A DNA stretch of 64,000 bases from Lutraria lutraria (Eukaryota; Mollusca; Bivalvia; Venerida; Mactridae), in assembly GCA_964023205.1 (NCBI GenBank), contig OZ026840.1, forward strand, positions 30,296,199-30,360,198, written 5' to 3'. Position numbers and translations under genes: made by a program. Below the pieces are notes generated by a model. The model made no database searches. It saw only the letters and a program-made list of their open reading frames with translations, and was not told the DNA's origin. Shown here piece after piece: positions 1-7,543 of the stretch (its first letter is position 1; every line of letters starts with the position of its first letter).

Positions 1-352
1 ACTCAAACTACTTGGTCCACATCTTGATAAACTTCTTGAACTTCTAGGTGTGCTAAAAGAGCTTGGTCCACTTCTAGATAAACTTCTAGATGAACTTCTT
101 AAACTTTTAGATGGATTCTGAGAAGAACTGTTTGATCCACTTCTAGAAGAATTTTGAGATGAGCTTTTAGATGAATTTCTAGATGAGCTAAAGCTCAAAC
201 TACTCACAGGACTGATAGGAGACCATTGTAACTTACTGATTGGAGTTACAGCCATAGAGGGTGTTGAAGTGGTTTGCTTTCGACGACGGAGAGTAATAAA
301 ACGTTCATTGATCTTGGCAGGCGATTTTCTAGCTTTTTTAGCTGGAGCTTTT
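1..352 (-). CDS. Ser/Arg-rich continuation of the basic core-like protein in the +1 frame (partial)
   Basis: On the minus strand the reading frame shifted +1 from the preceding ORF stays open to the left edge of the window. It first continues the same lysine/proline/alanine repeat (K-x-P-A-K-K-x-R-K type) that the preceding ORF was reading when it met its stop, then changes to a Ser-rich segment with repeated S-R-S and S-S-R units. An in-frame ATG lies at 255. The continuation suggests one protein interrupted by a frameshift, either a programmed +1 shift at the ACC-TAG junction or a disabling indel. A separate protein starting at 255 is the alternative. No function beyond probable nucleic-acid binding or virion association can be inferred. 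Confidence 0.5.
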
Positions 353-769
353 CTAGGTTCTTGCTCTTTTAGCTGGAGATTTTCTAGGTTTTTTAGCAGG
401 CGCTTTTCTGACTTTTTTAGCTGGAGATTTTACAAATTTACGAATCGTCTTTTGACCATTCCATCGGAGTAAACTTCGTATCATGACTCCACCAAGAAAT
501 CCACCTCCTCCTGGTTTCAATATGAGTTGACGTTTAGTATCCATGTCCACTTGATCATCTCCCAGCTGCTCTAATTCATGCTGATGTTTTTGCATAAAGT
601 TTTGTGTTTGTTTAGGTAGCACAATTTTCTTTTTTAAAATCACCTTTGCTGCTAAGGTGAACCACTTGAGCATTTCTTTTAATCCAGACCGTAGCATTTG
701 CTCCCGTACAGTAGGGTCTCGTTCCTGACCCAAATGTTCTAACGATTGAGCTATGGCTGTGGCTGACAT
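353..769 (-). CDS. Basic core-like protein (adenovirus/adintovirus pX- or VII-like, tentative)
   Basis: 138 residues. The N-terminal half is helical and mixed-charge. Around residues 87-94 there is a glycine-rich stretch (GGGGFLGG) followed by a hydrophobic-basic segment, then a C-terminal tail of lysine/proline/alanine repeats typical of DNA-condensing proteins. Adintoviruses carry small basic core proteins, and the position next to the packaging ATPase fits a virion role; this is inference from composition and context. The start at 769 is supported by a TATA box about 35 nt upstream (804-810, minus strand) and an initiator-like TCATTCAG. The C-terminal repeat continues past the stop in the +1 frame. 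Confidence 0.6.
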   Translation of the reverse strand: MSATAIAQSLEHLGQERDPTVREQMLRSGLKEMLKWFTLAAKVILKKKIVLPKQTQNFMQKHQHELEQLGDDQVDMDTKRQLILKPGGGGFLGGVMIRSLLRWNGQKTIRKFVKSPAKKVRKAPAKKPRKSPAKRART

Positions 770-803
770 GATGACTGAATGATCTTATATGAGTAAACGA
801 TGT

Positions 804-810
804 TTATATA
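804..810 (-). promoter_or_regulatory. TATA box of the core-like gene, overlapping the ATPase stop codon
   Basis: Minus-strand TATATAA lies about 35 nt before the ATG at 769. Its last bases are the final codon and TAA stop of the packaging ATPase, so the stop and the next promoter share sequence. The same short TATA-to-ATG distance is seen at the polymerase, zinc-knuckle and 8863 genes. Confidence 0.6.
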
Positions 811-1451
811 TACACAACTGGCCCACGTTTTTCTCCAGTGATCCAGTGATGAAAAATATCTGTTCTTAACCGATAACTGTCTGGTGTTTGAGGGTGAAAG
901 TCAATCACTAAATACCCATGAGGTGTAGAAATAGCATCTTGATAAGCGGGTAACAAGTGTGGCAATTGAATTTGATTCGCCAACACTTTGATTTGTCCTT
1001 TATCTCTTGTGTTTTGAAATAAGATCATGTAATGTGCATTTAAACTCAGGGTACGACTGGCTTTCGATTGTTGAAACATGTTTTGTGTAATGTAGATCAC
1101 ACTAGCATTACGATGGTGACCTTTTCGTGTAAACCATAATTTGATTTTCTCTTCATCTTTATCACCAAGCATGTCATCAAATATGATTAAATGAGGAATG
1201 GATGTATCCTCTACTATCTCTTCATCCTCGTCAGGTATCCCCTGTATGAACCGAATACTAGGTTCTTGTTCTGGTAATTGTGCATAGGCTACTTGCCATT
1301 CTTTGTAACACCATACAATACGCTCAGGTACTACTTGAAACAAATCTGATTTGTATTCCAACACCTTTTTTACAAATTGTGTTTTACCAGAGCCACTAGG
1401 GCCTGAGATAAACATATTGCAAGGATGCTTAAAAAGTAAACTGGACTCCAT
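804..1451 (-). CDS. A32/FtsK-HerA-type genome packaging ATPase
   Basis: 215 residues. Walker A GPSGSGKT is at residues 17-24, Walker B LIIFDD at 88-93 and a sensor-type ITQN at 121-124, followed by the S-R-T-L-S-L-N-A-H-Y segment that is characteristic of Polinton, adintovirus and poxvirus A32-like packaging ATPases. The family pumps DNA into preformed capsids by ATP hydrolysis. Its length is normal for the family, all key residues are present and there is no frame damage. It lies downstream of three small genes and upstream of the core-like gene, all on the minus strand. The start at 1451 is the first ATG and leaves a normal distance to the P-loop. Confidence 0.9.
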   Translation of the reverse strand: MESSLLFKHPCNMFISGPSGSGKTQFVKKVLEYKSDLFQVVPERIVWCYKEWQVAYAQLPEQEPSIRFIQGIPDEDEEIVEDTSIPHLIIFDDMLGDKDEEKIKLWFTRKGHHRNASVIYITQNMFQQSKASRTLSLNAHYMILFQNTRDKGQIKVLANQIQLPHLLPAYQDAISTPHGYLVIDFHPQTPDSYRLRTDIFHHWITGEKRGPVVYI

Positions 1452-1491
1452 GACGTGAAAATCACAACTAACACTATTGGAAGAAAAACAT

Positions 1492-1501
1492 TTTATTTAT
1501 T
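1492..1501 (-). terminator. Poly(A) signals (overlapping AATAAATAAA)
   Basis: Two overlapping minus-strand AATAAA hexamers lie about 45 nt after the stop of the 1543-1905 gene. They are a plausible cleavage and polyadenylation site for the small-gene transcript, possibly shared with the polymerase gene, whose own 3' flank shows no AATAAA. Confidence 0.55.
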
Positions 1502-1542
1502 TGTATAACCAGATAAAACATGATTGATGACAACATGAATGT

Positions 1543-1905
1543 TTATGTATGAGTACAAGAATAATCACAAGAAGAACAACACATGTCATGTAAGGGTAAC
1601 AACAGTTTGTCAGAAAATTCAAACACACATTCTGAATGTCCAGATTGACTCAGAAATGTTAACACAGAGTCATTGTTCACCACCTGTTTGAACCAATCCG
1701 TTTCACTCAAGTCCATGGGTACTGATTGTTTATAAAATGAATTCATCACATGAAGTCCATGTTTCATTTCTTCAAACATGTCTGGTGTACTCAACTGTTG
1801 TCGAATCCATTCCAGAGAATGATGACCTTCAGGTATCTTCATACGATAAGCAAATACCAATGCTTTTCTCAACAGGGTATGGTTCATAATATCAAACTGT
1901 TCCAT
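1543..1905 (-). CDS. Small protein, unrecognised; paralogue of the preceding ORF
   Basis: 120 residues, ATG start, overlapping the end of the upstream ORF by 22 bp. I do not recognise a family. A segment with a P-x-x-F-E start, then D-W, then V-x-N-D-x-V aligns with the same segment of the ORF ending at 1884, so the two are probably tandem paralogues or a split two-domain protein. The C-terminus is Cys-rich (two adjacent Cys, then Cys four and eight residues on), which could bind metal. It is followed by AATAAA signals. Function unknown; the position between polymerase and packaging ATPase suggests a virus-specific accessory or structural role. Confidence 0.6.
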   Translation of the reverse strand: MEQFDIMNHTLLRKALVFAYRMKIPEGHHSLEWIRQQLSTPDMFEEMKHGLHVMNSFYKQSVPMDLSETDWFKQVVNNDSVLTFLSQSGHSECVFEFSDKLLLPLHDMCCSSCDYSCTHT

Positions 1906-2171
1906 TCTTGAATCGTGTGAATCACTCTATCGTTACATACATAAGTATTCCAATCGTCTCGATGGATAGCTTTCAAGTCTAAGTGTGCACTGATCATAGC
2001 ATCACGAATCATCTGTCTAAATAGTTCAAACGTGTGAGGGTTCAGAATCCACGCGCGAATGTCCTTGACCTTGACAAGGTCATCTTGTACAATACTGTAT
2101 AACGTATCCGTATACAGCTCAAAATCCAAAATGTAATATAAACTTATAAATCGTCTAGATGGTTTAACCAT
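1884..2171 (-). CDS. Small protein, unrecognised; paralogue of the following ORF
   Basis: About 95 residues from the first ATG at 2171. The frame is open a little further upstream but only with a TTG, which is not expected in an animal virus. It overlaps the upstream ORF by 28 bp and the downstream ORF by 22 bp, so the three are probably expressed from one transcript by leaky scanning or re-initiation. It shares the P-x-x-F-E / D-W / V-x-N-D-x-V pattern with the next ORF. It has no signal peptide, membrane segment or known motif. Confidence 0.55.
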   Translation of the reverse strand: MVKPSRRFISLYYILDFELYTDTLYSIVQDDLVKVKDIRAWILNPHTFELFRQMIRDAMISAHLDLKAIHRDDWNTYVCNDRVIHTIQEWNSLIL

Positions 2172-2770
2172 AATTGAATATTTCCTGAACAAATCACTAT
2201 TCTAGGTCGATTCGCATGAACGGCTTCAATCTCGTCTTTGACTTCTCTTAAGCGGTGCCTTAATTTATAGAACACGGCACGATACTGTAGAATATGAATA
2301 ACATGAGTGAACGGTACCTGTCTCTTAAATACCATGATACCACGTATTTTAAACTGTGAATACTGACGCCATCCGGGGTGAGATCTCCCATTGTCCTCTT
2401 CAGCCATACTGAACCATATCACATTGGGGGTAGAACGAAAATTGTTAGCTAAGGCAGATACGTCGCTCAAATTAGCATCGTGGATTAAAAAATCCCATGT
2501 CGTAGATAACATACGATCTAAGCTTTGTTGTACCACATTCAGTTTTCGTAGAATAGGTAATTTTTGGTTGAATGACAAGTCCTGGCGATCACCTACATCC
2601 TTCAACAGTCTCTCTATCCGTCGATGATTTGTATGTTGTAAGCTATGTATAGCATTATGAGTAGCCCATGTGTGCACTAACTCCATCTTCCATGTTTTAG
2701 CGTTAGCCCATATGACATAACGATAAATTTTAAGTCTCAGCTCTATCGGTAGTAAGGGTATCCAATCCAT
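2144..2770 (-). CDS. 208-residue protein with an F-box-like N-terminus, otherwise unrecognised
   Basis: The N-terminus carries L-P-x-E-L-R-x-x-I-Y-x-x-V at about residues 8-20, the pattern of an F-box helix start, which in eukaryotes contacts Skp1 of SCF ubiquitin ligases. The rest, rich in basic and aromatic residues, matches nothing I recognise. The F-box reading is therefore only a suggestion. It starts 65 bp after the polymerase stop. A direct repeat AGGTCAAGGTCA lies at 2827-2838 in front of it, with only a weak TATA-like TCTAAAAG about 20 nt before the ATG. Confidence 0.65.
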   Translation of the reverse strand: MDWIPLLPIELRLKIYRYVIWANAKTWKMELVHTWATHNAIHSLQHTNHRRIERLLKDVGDRQDLSFNQKLPILRKLNVVQQSLDRMLSTTWDFLIHDANLSDVSALANNFRSTPNVIWFSMAEEDNGRSHPGWRQYSQFKIRGIMVFKRQVPFTHVIHILQYRAVFYKLRHRLREVKDEIEAVHANRPRIVICSGNIQLWLNHLDDL

Positions 2771-2835
2771 GTCTTTATGAATAATGACTTTTAGATGACT
2801 TGTTCTAGGCCAAAAGGTATCCTAAAAGGTCAAGG

Positions 2836-5800
2836 TCATTCATATAGATAACCATAAGGCACAGTCATATGATTCTCGACCACAATACGTTTGGTATACA
2901 CCGAACGAAATGTTTTGACTTGTTTCTCACTGGTCACGGTTCTGTCCTTCTGACGTTTAATCCGAGAAGCATATTCAACTACGGTCGAATAATGATGTCT
3001 GTCTTTCACACAATCCACCATCGTATTGAAATTCACTTGTTGAGTGGCATTGTAGTCTAACGTAATGCCTTTCACTTTGCATTTTTGATGGAGTTCACCG
3101 TTTTCAATGTATTCATAGCCATAGTTCTTTGGACCTAAAGCGACATATCTCACAATACGACCCTTTGGTACCTCATCTGTCCATTTTCCCAATCGACTGG
3201 AGATAATAGGAACATTATAGCCATCAGGGTCATGAATGTACATACAACTGTCTGTGTCAAAATACAATACTCTCTTTCCTAGAGGTTCAAGCACTTTGTA
3301 CAGTTCTAATCGAGCATAAGCCGTCACAAATGAAGCCACCACAGGATTGGCTGATGAATGAGGGTCTGCTTTGTCCGATTCATCAGTATAATTCATTAAC
3401 ATGAATTCATCATGATCAAAACACTCTGCATATTTCACAGACTTTTTAGGATCGTTCAGTATTCCGTAGAACTGGTCCAATCGATGAACATACTCTGTTT
3501 TAGGCAAGAGGTTGGTTTGAGCATTTTTACCCCAGAGACAATTCAGCATGGTTTTGGCAAAAGCTCGTTTTCCTGGATTTTTCTCCACCTGTTGCAAACG
3601 AATTCCTTCTGCTTCAAAATAATCTTGTTTAAATTTATCTTGAGCCTCTTCCGTATCCACCCCTGGAGGATATCCACTAGCCTCTTGTTTCATTTTCAAG
3701 TATTTGTCAATGTATTGCCGATAGACGTCCGTACTCCATTCATCCCAGTGCCATACATGATACACTTTTGATACTTGATAGCCTAAAGTAATAGCTTTAG
3801 CCAATTCAACATGAGTCCATGTGCCATACAAGAATCGTTCATACGATGAATGTGTACAATAATCCATCTCCTTCTCAGCACAGGTACGGCATAGCGTAAA
3901 CACCATTTTACTATTACAGTGTATGGGTAAGACAGGCATCCATAAATCTTGCGGGGGTAGAACACGGCATTTAATCAGTCCTTTGTATTTCTCAATATGC
4001 TGTTGATCAATTTGTTCTTGACTCATGATCACTGGATGGCCTATCGGATAAGCCCTGTACTTGTTCACATACGGATAGAGAGAACAAATATCCACATATT
4101 TGATTTCTTGATCGTTGTCTACTTCATGATACAGTCGAACGGCATTCGTACGACCTCCGAACAAAGCTTCCCTGGGTTGAATCGGGTCTTGACCATGATA
4201 GAATCGTTCCACTCTTGACTTATAGGTAGGATCCTTTTGACAACGCTGATCAAATTCACATTCCCACATGACCACAACAGGGTACCCCTGTTCTTTCAAA
4301 GTCTTCAGTCGTTTATACGTATCGTGATAGGCCTGTTGCATGCTTCTCAAAGTGTATGGATTGATGGTACTTCGGTTAGGAAAACAGGTGGGGCACCCAT
4401 GGTACCAACATCCCATGAATTCATACACGGTGTTGGTCTCTTGACAATAGCCATCCACGTAATAAGGTCCAATTTTGACTTCGCCTTTGTTATTCAAGGC
4501 ATGCCGAATATGTATCTCTTCTGTGACAGCCATCATTTGTAGCCAACGTATGCCTTTCATGGAATACCGGGTTTTATTGGGATACCCGGCATCCGAAATC
4601 ACGGCTAAACTATGAGGTGGCATGGAATTTTTGCGCCAGGCTTTGTTACACACTTGAGCTAACGTGGTAGCTTCAGTAAATGGATCTATTTGATCACTGT
4701 CCAATAATTGTTGACGAAATTCTCCACATCCGCGTCTTAAAATGTCCACATCCGATTGACAGTATTTCTCCATTTCCTTTTGAAAATCAAATACGTCTCC
4801 TTTTCTTTCATTGTACCAGGTTAAAAACTCTTCACGTCGCTCTGGTTTCATACTATCCGGTTTGTAAAAGTGTAGCGGCAAATAAGGTCCCACATAATCT
4901 TGATACGCCAAGGTGTTTGCATAGAATGGAAACCATCCTTTGGCTAACTCGGTCAGTCCAAATGTATTGGGAAAATAGGAGAGAGGCATACTCAGGAAAC
5001 TGAGGGAGTCAATCATGCGTATTCCATGCACTCTCAATTGAATGATTTTACTACCATTCATAATCAACTGGGGTTTCGCCGTCCCCTGAGTAACCACATA
5101 TCTAAGAATAAACTGAGCGTCATAGCCTTGAGCATTGTGGGCTATCACTGTCGATCCTCGATGGGTAGGGAGGAATAGCCAAGTACAGAATTGTTGTAAC
5201 GTATTTTCACCACGGAATGTCATTTGTCTGGCTTCATTCACCTCTTCACAATACTCACATGGAGTTTTCACTGACTTACACATACAGTCACCACAAGCAC
5301 GTTGAGCCACACAAAAATTAGGGATATGTTCTCCAGAATCAAAACGACATTCAAAATCAAAAAAGATGAATGGTACTTCTGGTTGTTTTCTATCGGGTGG
5401 TTCATACGTTGGAATGTAACAGTCATGATCTGGTCCTACTATGGCTTTACAACACCTGCATTTCTTTGTCCCTGGGCAAACGTGATTCCGTTTCGTTCCA
5501 AGCACCTTTTGCCCACATTTCTTACAATTCCATACGGATTCACAAATGGTTTTACGTTGTTTTCCCGTTTTAGTTTTATGATTGTCAAAACATGCCTGAC
5601 TCTGGAATAGGCGATGACAATCCGGACATCTTATAGATTGTCCTGCTGGGCACAGGGTGTGAGCATAACACTGACAAATATGGCTACACTGGTGTCCTTC
5701 ACGGTGATCATAACTGATATCACACCATTCACAATAATAACTCCGCCCGAGAAATCCGGTGATGGATACGATACAGTCATAATGATTATCATGGTGAAAG

Positions 5801-6627
5801 ATATGAATCACACGACTTTTTTCAGTCATAGCAGGTGGTTTGAATAACAATTCACTTCCATAATGTTGTGGATGAATTTTAATCACATAGCCTGGATAGA
5901 GATAGTCCTGTAGTTTTTGGTATTCTTCTATACCACACGACTGATCCGATGAAATACCCACTTGCTTTAATAATGCTTCAGCTTCGTATTTTTGAAGATT
6001 TTTCTTAGAGTGACGTATAAGACCCCATCGTTTTTTCCATTCCGGGGTTTGATTTTCATGTACTTTGCACCGTCCTACCACAATCGATCTAGCTAAACAC
6101 ATAGAGTCCTTACTATTGTCAATACACACAACACTTGTCTTTGACTTCCGCATACTGGATAAGTTTGGTGCTTTAAACGTTTTCTTTCCGGATCCCTGTG
6201 GCATAGCAATATGCGTAATTTCCATCTGTGCCGCCCCATCATGAATTTTAAATTGACGGTTACTTTGTGCCACACGTTCAATTTCATCCAACAATGTATC
6301 TCCACTAATACGAGATGCCCTATTAAACGGAACATGTATTCCAAAGTCCAAATCAGGATGTAGAATAGATACTCGAACTCGATCATTCGACTTCACTTCA
6401 CATCTCTTGTAGAGCTGATCCATCATATCATTAAACAACCTGTTTGTAAATTCAAACGATTGATTATACGGCTGAAATGTCACATCATATACTCTAGATT
6501 GAGTCTTGAATTTCCTTGACTTTCTTTCCATGCGTGACTGTATGTTATAATAGTCGCGCACAGGCTCAAACTTACTTCGTTTAGTTGGAGGTTCATCCTC
6601 ACCACTAGTACTGTCGGTATCTGACAT
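2836..6627 (-). CDS. Protein-primed type B DNA polymerase (PolB)
   Basis: 1263 residues from the ATG at 6627. Upstream in-frame codons exist only back to a GTG and lie within the TATA box, so 6627 is preferred. The exonuclease has FDFEC (Exo I), HNAQGYD (Exo II) and YCQSDVD (Exo III). The polymerase has motif A YVDICSLYP, motif B K-T-M-L-N-C-L-W-G and motif C YFDTDS. Between exonuclease and palm lies an insert with G-C-W-Y-H-G-C-P-x-C and later V-V-M-W-E-C-E, the endonuclease-like insert found in Polinton and adintovirus polymerases. The N-terminal third holds many Cys/His pairs (zinc ribbons) and a D-N-S-K-D-S-M-C-L-A-R-S segment vaguely like an OTU protease. All catalytic acids are intact and the frame is open throughout, suggesting recent integration. 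Confidence 0.95.
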   Translation of the reverse strand: MSDTDSTSGEDEPPTKRSKFEPVRDYYNIQSRMERKSRKFKTQSRVYDVTFQPYNQSFEFTNRLFNDMMDQLYKRCEVKSNDRVRVSILHPDLDFGIHVPFNRASRISGDTLLDEIERVAQSNRQFKIHDGAAQMEITHIAMPQGSGKKTFKAPNLSSMRKSKTSVVCIDNSKDSMCLARSIVVGRCKVHENQTPEWKKRWGLIRHSKKNLQKYEAEALLKQVGISSDQSCGIEEYQKLQDYLYPGYVIKIHPQHYGSELLFKPPAMTEKSRVIHIFHHDNHYDCIVSITGFLGRSYYCEWCDISYDHREGHQCSHICQCYAHTLCPAGQSIRCPDCHRLFQSQACFDNHKTKTGKQRKTICESVWNCKKCGQKVLGTKRNHVCPGTKKCRCCKAIVGPDHDCYIPTYEPPDRKQPEVPFIFFDFECRFDSGEHIPNFCVAQRACGDCMCKSVKTPCEYCEEVNEARQMTFRGENTLQQFCTWLFLPTHRGSTVIAHNAQGYDAQFILRYVVTQGTAKPQLIMNGSKIIQLRVHGIRMIDSLSFLSMPLSYFPNTFGLTELAKGWFPFYANTLAYQDYVGPYLPLHFYKPDSMKPERREEFLTWYNERKGDVFDFQKEMEKYCQSDVDILRRGCGEFRQQLLDSDQIDPFTEATTLAQVCNKAWRKNSMPPHSLAVISDAGYPNKTRYSMKGIRWLQMMAVTEEIHIRHALNNKGEVKIGPYYVDGYCQETNTVYEFMGCWYHGCPTCFPNRSTINPYTLRSMQQAYHDTYKRLKTLKEQGYPVVVMWECEFDQRCQKDPTYKSRVERFYHGQDPIQPREALFGGRTNAVRLYHEVDNDQEIKYVDICSLYPYVNKYRAYPIGHPVIMSQEQIDQQHIEKYKGLIKCRVLPPQDLWMPVLPIHCNSKMVFTLCRTCAEKEMDYCTHSSYERFLYGTWTHVELAKAITLGYQVSKVYHVWHWDEWSTDVYRQYIDKYLKMKQEASGYPPGVDTEEAQDKFKQDYFEAEGIRLQQVEKNPGKRAFAKTMLNCLWGKNAQTNLLPKTEYVHRLDQFYGILNDPKKSVKYAECFDHDEFMLMNYTDESDKADPHSSANPVVASFVTAYARLELYKVLEPLGKRVLYFDTDSCMYIHDPDGYNVPIISSRLGKWTDEVPKGRIVRYVALGPKNYGYEYIENGELHQKCKVKGITLDYNATQQVNFNTMVDCVKDRHHYSTVVEYASRIKRQKDRTVTSEKQVKTFRSVYTKRIVVENHMTVPYGYLYE

Positions 6628-6736
6628 GATTATGATCTTAAAACTTCTCCGCCGTTTTTTATAGTTCGGGTTCAAGGTCACAACGCGTGACACTCTATAA
6701 AAGACGTACGCTCCGTCAGTTTTTTATCATTTCAAC
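6628..6736. promoter_or_regulatory. Divergent promoter between PolB and the zinc-knuckle gene
   Basis: About 109 bp hold a minus-strand TATA box (CTATAAAAAA, 6655-6664) for PolB and a plus-strand TATA box (TATAAAAG, 6696-6703) for the zinc-knuckle gene. A TCAAGGTCA nuclear-receptor-type half-site lies between them at 6672-6680. Both ATGs are only 28-35 nt beyond their TATA boxes, so leaders must be very short. The shared promoter implies co-expression of the two genes. Confidence 0.75.
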
Positions 6737-7087
6737 ATGAGCGATCCTAAAATGAACCAAGCTGAAGAGAACCGAGATCAAACTTTGATGTATTCATTAA
6801 AGAAGAAAATTAAAGAGCTTAACAACTTAGCGGATCAGCTCTGTGGACAGAAAAATGTAACATGGGATCATATCAAGTGTTATCGTTGTGGAAAGAAAGG
6901 ACATTATTCTACCAGCTGTACGGAACCCTTCAACAATGAATGCTTTTATTGTCATGAACAAGGACATTTCATCGCAGACTGTCCTAAGAAACAAGGTGAA
7001 CAGGTCGATCTACAGGACGCAGAACAGAGTAAGAAAAAACGTAAATACAAAAAGAATCCAACAAAAACTGTGAGTGACTTTGTGTAA
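6737..7087 (+). CDS. Two-zinc-knuckle (CCHC) protein, probable nucleic-acid-binding replication accessory
   Basis: 116 residues. After a mixed-charge helical N-terminus come two CCHC knuckles of the C-x2-C-x4-H-x4-C form: C48/C51/H56/C61 and C69/C72/H77/C82. The tail carries a KKKRKYKK basic cluster near residue 100, a likely nuclear signal. CCHC knuckles bind single-stranded RNA or DNA in many proteins; here the shared promoter with PolB suggests a single-strand-binding role in replication, which is inference. It starts at the first ATG after the TATA box and ends with a conventional AATAAA (7216-7221), not a histone-type stem-loop. Capture from a retroelement or a host CNBP-like gene is possible. 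Confidence 0.85.
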   Translation: MSDPKMNQAEENRDQTLMYSLKKKIKELNNLADQLCGQKNVTWDHIKCYRCGKKGHYSTSCTEPFNNECFYCHEQGHFIADCPKKQGEQVDLQDAEQSKKKRKYKKNPTKTVSDFV

Positions 7088-7286
7088 TCCAGACAATGTG
7101 TTGGACAATGTGTTGGACAATGTGTTGGACAATTGTGTATAGACTTAAATTGGAGACTAAGTGAGTTGTATTGTGTTGTACTTTGTTGTACTTTGTTACT
7201 CAGAATGTTTTCAAAAATAAAATGATAGACAATGTAATATGCTTTTGTCTTTGCTTGAGATATAAAACGAATCTAACACATATGGT
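7088..7286 (+). other. 3' flank of the zinc-knuckle gene with a 12-bp triplet repeat and poly(A) signal
   Basis: Three exact copies of GACAATGTGTTG lie at 7092-7127, followed by a T/G-rich stretch with repeated TTGTACTT. AATAAA is at 7216-7221 with a T/G-rich downstream element. No coding sequence is visible. Confidence 0.65.
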
Positions 7287-7302
7287 GGCCCTAATAAGGG
7301 CC
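7287..7302 (-). terminator. Histone-type 3' stem-loop of the LYPDL gene
   Basis: Read on the minus strand this is GGCCCT-TATT-AGGGCC, a 6-bp stem with a 4-nt loop, preceded by CCAAC and followed by ACCA, the flanks and geometry of metazoan histone mRNA stem-loops. It begins 10 nt after the stop of the LYPDL gene. The loop keeps U at positions 1 and 3. A purine-rich downstream element is less clear here than at the two plus-strand sites. Confidence 0.75.
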
Positions 7303-7312
7303 GTTGGGTAAT

Positions 7313-7543
7313 TCATTGCATTTCTGCAAGAAATAGGTATCGCCAATAGTTGGCTCTCAAATCCTCATCATAAAAGATGGCAAGGTCAGGGTATAAATTA
7401 CCCATCTTGATATCCATCTTCACCTCTACACATGCATCTTGGAATTCAGACAAGTCTGGGTACAAATTACCCATCTTGACCATCCAAACATCTTCTTGTA
7501 ACTCATCAGGTTCATCAGAAGTACTTTTCAAGCAGTTGCCCAT
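7313..7543 (-). CDS. 76-residue protein with N-myristoylation signal and two LYPDL late-domain motifs
   Basis: The N-terminus MGNCLKST fits an N-myristoylation signal (Gly2, Ser at position 7) with a palmitoylatable Cys4. Two near-repeats each contain M-G-N-L-Y-P-D-L, at residues 24-31 and 47-54. LYPxL is the core motif by which several viral proteins recruit the ESCRT-associated protein ALIX. Together these features suggest a membrane-anchored adaptor for ESCRT-dependent egress or trafficking. That is inference; no homologue is recognised. It is acidic overall and has no membrane segment. The gene is divergent from the 7745 gene across a CCAAT array and ends in a histone-type stem-loop. Confidence 0.7.
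   Translation of the reverse strand: MGNCLKSTSDEPDELQEDVWMVKMGNLYPDLSEFQDACVEVKMDIKMGNLYPDLAIFYDEDLRANYWRYLFLAEMQ

Noticed and set aside
6628..6693. Longer PolB start 22 codons upstream
   Set aside because: The upstream codon is GTG and the segment contains the PolB TATA box; the ATG at 6627 is more likely.
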